From: Isoetes taiwanensis
Lineage: Eukaryota > Streptophyta > Lycopodiopsida > Isoetales > Isoetaceae
Assembly (NCBI GenBank): GCA_021234155.1
Contig: JAJEKV010000026.1
Location: 2,542,001-2,606,000, forward strand
DNA length: 64,000 bases
Direction of reading: 5' to 3'
The position numbers and the translations under genes were made by a program. Below, one piece after another: positions 59,546-64,000 of this stretch. How positions within the stretch are numbered: position 1 is the stretch's first letter; every line of letters begins with the position of its first letter. Below the pieces are notes generated by a model that was given only the letters and a program-made list of their open reading frames with translations, ran no database searches and was not told the DNA's origin.

Positions 59546-60539
59546 AAAATATGTTTCAAAGGTGCAAACTTGCCTTCCTTTCCCGGATTTACGCCTTAGA
59601 TATTTGGCGGGGTCGTAGAGCGTAATAAAGGAAAAATCCCCATATTTATTTGCTTCTTATTTGCTTCGGATAGGTGCCAGCTATATTTCAAGTCCTAGAT
59701 TAATCATAGTGGTCTTGATTGCATTTCGAGTTGTTCGTATGGAGATTGGTACATTGCGCATTATGGAGCCCGAGACATATCTCCGATATCGAGTCTCCGC
59801 ATAATCGTGGGCGATGAGTAAAGCTTTGCTATCTTGAAGTAAGCATTTTGTTTGTATTTTGAGACCAATACTCTCTTCTTGCCCTTTAAAGTCTTTTTAG
59901 AATCGAATTATGATGCCCTTTTAGTTGCATTGCACTTCATAAATTGGCCCATCGCGACCGCCATATGTTCTGGCCGCTTTCTTTGAAAATGCCACTATAT
60001 CGATTCTTCTTTTGCAGATCCGCACATATCTTTCGGCCCGTTCTTTGTTTTGGTTTTTCATGCCTTTGTCCTTTACGCCATTTTCTCGGTGCTTGAATGG
60101 CGTTAGATGTTGTTTGTTTGAGTTCCTTGAAGTGTTCTTCTTTTTTGAAGTGTTGTGCGCGAGTCAGGGGCGGTGGAGCAAGCGGGCGGATTGTGCGAGC
60201 ATGGACGGCCATCTTTGCTGAATCGGATCAAACGGAACTGCGGCATTATGGATCATGGATCACGGTGTGAGTTTCGCGTGGCCCAAATCATTTCGGCATG
60301 GCCGTGCCAGATGCAAATTGTTTGCCTTTGGCACGGAGGTTTGCATCTACAATGTACCCTTTGAATCGGTCTCGAATAGACTTTGAATGTACCCTTTGCA
60401 TTCACAATGTACCCTTTGAATCGGTCCGATGGTCGCTTTTATAGGCTGCTTCTTTGCTTTTACTGCAGATGTGAAGGTGACAACATATCTAATTGAAATA
60501 GAGCCATTTGGTTGCAATCAAGGTTATTTTTTCTACACT
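59546..60539. other. no firmly recognised gene
   Basis: An open plus segment at about 60266-60390 reads VSFAWPKSFRHGRARCKLFA then FGTEVCIYNVPF. It is protein-like but unassigned. A duplicated CAATGTACCCTTTGAATCGG lies at about 60350-60425. Confidence 0.3.
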
Positions 60540-61062
60540 TTGGCTAATCTTATGGACTACGATATGGGAGTGTGTCTATGGCAAAGATGGTAAATTTAAG
60601 CCCGGTGGACAAAGTCATGCAACTTAATCTCTTCATTTTCTAAGAGATAAATAATGTTAGTGGTTCAAAATGCATTTAATGGATTTCTATGTGTGCAGAG
60701 TGTTTGTGACATGGCTTTGTTTCACATCGGATTCAAAGCGCGTCGTTCTCGCATCTAAGGATGGTTCAATCGAGAATATGGAATATAAATGGTTAGAAGA
60801 TTTGAAATTCACGAACCATTATTCCCTTTCACGCTTTACTTACGATCGGTCATGTAATTTTAGTCAAGTAAACCACCTCGATGAAGATCCAAATGTTTGA
60901 AGTCATTTCCTATACCACCTTGTGATGAGAAAGGAGAAATTAGGCACTACGATATGATTGCACTCTCTTCGGACAACAAGGTCCTTGTCTGCGACACATG
61001 GTTCAAATCCCTACAATGGTTAAATATTGAAACCGAGAGGTGTTAGATCTGACATCGAATGC
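60540..61062 (+). pseudogene. TBL2-like WD40 repeat protein fragment
   Basis: Plus-strand pieces read WECVYGKDGKFK, then VDKVMQLN in another frame. After an intron come VTWLCFTSDSKRVVLASKDG, SQVNHLDEDPNV and, one frame on, LKSFPIPPCDEKGEIRHYDM then FKSLQWLNIETE, and finally VLDLTSNAHDG. The order matches the WD40 blades of transducin beta-like protein 2 (KVWE..Y.KDG, VTWLCFTP.S, ASKDG..R.WN, DEDPK.LK.FPIP). A TGA at 60898, frameshifts and a damaged WN motif make it non-functional. Only the middle of the propeller is present. Its strand agrees with the surrounding putative element. Confidence 0.75.
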
Positions 61063-62678
61063 ACATGATGGTAATTTCCTTCATCACCTCTTTGTCCTCA
61101 CTTAGAGGCGTCTCTTGAAGATGATTTTGTGGCATAGATTGACTTGGAAGTCACCTTTTATTCCGATAGAACACCGAATGAAGATTTGATCTTGGTTTGT
61201 GCAAAGAAAAATCTCCGGTTTATGTTGGTCACCCCACCCAATTCTAACAGTAACTTTTGTCTTTTATCCCTTCCAAACTCATTTGCTTAACCCAAGGTTC
61301 TTTTGTTGTGTGTTATTCTCTATTTGGATGCGATCGTGGGCGGGATGATAATATTAGCAAGTGGAGGGGTTGATAAAAAGTGAAATTATGGTTGTCTCCA
61401 CCTTAGGCACAAGAAGAGATATGATTGGTCCTGAGGTATCAGCATCAATCCATTGCAATGGTTGGTGGGATTCTCATGAAATATTGCAAGTCCCATGATA
61501 TCTTACACATCAGTCGATCTACGTAAATGGCGATGAAGGGTCCTAATCCCGCATGAACTTAGCAGTCTGCTTCCCATCATGAAGATATTTCACTGAGTTA
61601 TCTAGAATTATGATATATAATGTGAAGCGTTAATCTATTTTTATGACTTTATTTGTTTCCTTTGTCTAATACGTGAAGTCTTGGTAAGTCATTTTTTTAA
61701 TCAAGTAGAGAATAGACTTAAACTTGGTGAAATCAAATTAGGAAATTAGGTAAGTAGGGAAAACAAGTTGCTAATGCAATGGAGGGTTGCCCTCTTAAGA
61801 GAAAATGTAGGCATTTATCGGAAGAGGAACGGTTGTTTAAAGAATGCAGATGTATGTTGATAATGAAAGTAAAGCATGAGAAGCAAGCCATAGGTAGGAA
61901 CGAAAGGAACAGCAAACATGAGTATGAAACTAGAGAGGGCTAAAGAAGGAAAGCCGAATTTAAAGGTTTAGCTCAACAAAAAACACAATTTAGGTGCTTG
62001 AACTCAAAATCGAGGTCAATGGTTTAGCTCAACAAAAAACACAATTTAGGTGCTTGAACTCAAAATCGAGGTCAATGATCTCATGACTGAAGCACCTCGG
62101 CCTGCCAAAAAAAATCAGTGCCTTCCTTTCGTTCCCTTTTTTTTGAACACACCCATAATATAACATTCAACGGTTGTGCTTTCGTTATATAATGGAATTC
62201 TAAACATTCAATAACCTTATTCTAAAAAAGAAGAAAAAAAAAATAAGATTGGAAACTAGATTTTCTAGATTTGGACTTGATAAACTTTGAGATTCGGAAT
62301 GGTGAGCCTCCTAATCACTTTGTAATAAAAATCCATTGCCAAGCAAGTGGAGCAAGATTGCACCATGGACTGACCATAGGTTTGTTAGTGCCAAGTTAGG
62401 GGGGCTTTATGAGTAATTCCATGAATTGAGGCATTTGACCTAGCTAGATTGGTTCCTTTGAACTACGACCTTTGTTGTGCACACAAAGCATTTAAATTTG
62501 GAAAGTAAGTCAAATACCATTCGCCAGTCATCTAAACTATAACACGATGCACACAACTAGATCATCTATAACTATTCTGCTACCAGACAAAATTCTAACC
62601 GATAAGCGAGTCGGTAGATCTTGGGCACTGTGAACGATATTTTTTGTTTCACTCAATTGGGTACAGACGAGGGGTTGG
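61063..62678. other. no recognised gene
   Basis: AT-rich. Contains the tandem duplication at 61967-62077 and poly(A)-rich stretches near 62225. No coding family was seen. Confidence 0.35.
61967..62077. repeat. two-copy tandem duplication, ~55 bp
   Basis: GGTTTAGCTCAACAAAAAAC followed by ACAATTTAGGTGCTTGAACT and CAAAATCGAGGTCAAT is repeated exactly. Confidence 0.9.
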
Positions 62679-62728
62679 GAAAGAGAAATGTTCGCGGCGG
62701 CCTTGGCCGCCGCGATAAATTTCTTGTA
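62679..62728 (+). other. palindromic 3' terminus (copy K), identical to copy H
   Basis: The same 50 bp as 40665-40714, including the 10 bp GC stem and the CTTGTA end, followed here by TATATAAACACAC. The flanking sequence upstream differs completely from that of copy H, so only the end is shared. Confidence 0.7.
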
Positions 62729-62734
62729 TATATA

Positions 62735-62990
62735 AACACACTTTGATGTGTGGGACACATCGGTTGCTCCTTTTTATCTGGGCCGTTGAATTTCAGGGGT
62801 TAAATCTCGGCCACATATTTTAGATGTGTGCATATGCATGGGCATGCATGGGGGCATGCCCCCCATCTTTAAACCGTTGGATCAGAGGGGCAGGTTAGAT
62901 CTTCACCGTAGATTTTTGGGAAGGTGCATTGAAATTGCACAACAATTAATATGTGAGGTGAGGTGTCATTTATTTATTTAATTCCTTTTA
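62735..62990 (+). other. GC-rich 5' subterminal segment (copy M7)
   Basis: Follows the terminus directly. It contains CTGGGCCGTTGAATTTCAGG, GGGCATGCATGGGGGCATGC, TAAACCGTTGGATCAGAGG, GGGAAGGTGCATTG and GAGGTGAGGTGTC, the same order as M5. It marks the start of an element that runs out of the window. Confidence 0.5.
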
Positions 62991-63087
62991 CTCTGAATAG
63001 GTAGCGTGGCATAATATCCTTTCTCTAGGTGGCAGTAAAAAAAAATGACTCCTTCGTGTCCTGGCACCTTACTAGGTGACACTGCAA

Positions 63088-63683
63088 ATTTCTGTCAGAT
63101 GTAGCAGAAGGCAAAAAGAAGGGCGATTCTTCATCTTCTACTCCGTCCTTGGACAACTCCGACAAATTGCAAAGCTCGGAAGAGCGGATTTGCTCGCTAA
63201 AATCTGCGTCAAATCTTCAGATTACAGGCCAGATTCAAGAGGAATCACAGTGCTACGAGCAGTATCTGCAAGGGGTTTGCAATTCCAAAGGACCCAGTTT
63301 ACGCCTTTCTTCCACATCAAACACAAACACAAATCCAAATCGAAAACCGGAAGCTCAAAACTGCACGCCGCTGCAGCACACTTGAGCTCCATATCCAGCT
63401 CCGTTCCTTGGCTTCGATCCAAACAGGAAGAGCAGGTTTTTGACTCCACATGCTTTTTTATCTTCCTTGCTTCCATTTAGATTGAGCTTATAATAACAGA
63501 CGATTTGCTGACCTTTACAAAGAAATCACATTCATCCACTCTGGTTCCAGTTAGCCCTGTTACGAAAGGGACGATCCGCCTGAAATAGATAATGCCTTGA
63601 ATGGGAGAGAGGTCGTTGTGAATATCCAGGCTGGAAGTGTCATGGTCTATTTTCATGTTCTTTGTATTTCTTAGTATAAGCAA
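63088..63683 (+). CDS. possible coding segment, not identified
   Basis: The plus frame through 63149-63385 (DNSDKLQSSEERICSLKSAS, then YEQYLQGVCNSKGPS) is Ser/Gln-rich, and two other frames overlap it. Composition suggests a captured 5' exon, but no family was recognised and which frame is used is unclear. Confidence 0.25.
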
Positions 63684-64000
63684 AAAACTTGCATTAAGGA
63701 GCGGAGGAGCGGCTCTAACTCACGGATTTTTGAGACGGTCGATTTGTGTAGGGTTTTTACTGGAATTCTTTTCTAGTGATTGAAGCTAACTGATTCTAAA
63801 TGTTTGCTGGCCAGGAGTCTACGAATTTAAATCCAACACACGGTCAATTTTTGTAAGAATCCGTTTACCTCTGGGGTAATATTTGGTTCGCCTTGCAATT
63901 TTTCCATGTTGATGCATGTTCCAGCTGTGATTTCTATGTTAGCTTTATGCTTAGTAAACTTAGACAATAGATGCTGGAATGTAAACCCCAATCAGAGAGA
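63684..64000. other. no recognised feature to window end
   Basis: Ordinary AT-rich sequence. The element starting at 62735 presumably continues beyond the window. Confidence 0.3.

Noticed and set aside
61000-61020. GGTTCAAATCCC resembling a tRNA T-arm
   Set aside because: It lies in the TBL2-like coding fragment, and no cloverleaf can be folded around it.

Overview
The window looks like nuclear DNA of a land plant with a large, transposon-rich genome. The basis is plant-type CACTA and Helitron proteins, short plant introns, and fragments of typical plant genes (REVEILLE-type MYB, SULTR sulfate transporter, VPS13, Mpv17/PMP22, RINGv, monoacylglycerol lipase, TBL2-like WD40). I cannot name the species. 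No intact host gene, rRNA, tRNA or CRISPR array was recognised. Nearly every coding piece is partial or carries stops or frameshifts.

Layout. 1-3.2 kb: CACTA (En/Spm) remains. These are the end of a TNP2-type gene (DUF4216-like), a right terminus with subterminal repeats ending at 1610, and a broken Transposase_24-like gene. 3.3-11.94 kb: a Helitron in minus orientation encoding a Rep/helicase protein that is frameshifted once, just after the helicase Walker B motif. 11.94-12.04 kb: a (TA)n tract of about 103 bp. 12.05-18.03 kb: an element carrying a broken REVEILLE/LHY-like MYB exon and unidentified exons. 18.03-28.69 kb: a tandem array of a ~3.8 kb unit (2.8 copies) lying between two inverted copies of one transposon end. 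28.69-37.2 kb: a minus-strand element with VPS13, Mpv17/PMP22 and Ty3/gypsy fragments. 37.2-40.7 kb: a Ty1/copia RNase H fragment and a palindromic end. 40.8-49.66 kb: an element with RINGv, lipase and SULTR fragments. 49.7-51.2 kb: a short element built mostly of GAATCT repeats with a 10-11 bp period. 51.2-62.7 kb: one or two elements with unidentified exons and a TBL2-like WD40 fragment. 62.7-64 kb: the start of another element.

Unifying idea (inference). At least eight places share an end that finishes in CTTG followed by T(A) and a TA-rich run. Seven GC-rich segments with motifs such as CCGTTGGATC and GAGGTGTCGCC act as the opposite (5') ends. Read this way, both orientations are consistent, and the element with its 3' end at 3326 and 5' end near 11938 contains the Rep/helicase gene in sense. 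The window may therefore be a mosaic of Helitron-like elements that target (TA)n tracts, carry captured gene fragments, and have a non-canonical CTTG terminus instead of CTRR. A Mutator-like, TA-flanked family is the main alternative for the GC-rich ends. Many single-base indels occur at CG sites and homopolymers, so some breaks may be assembly errors.
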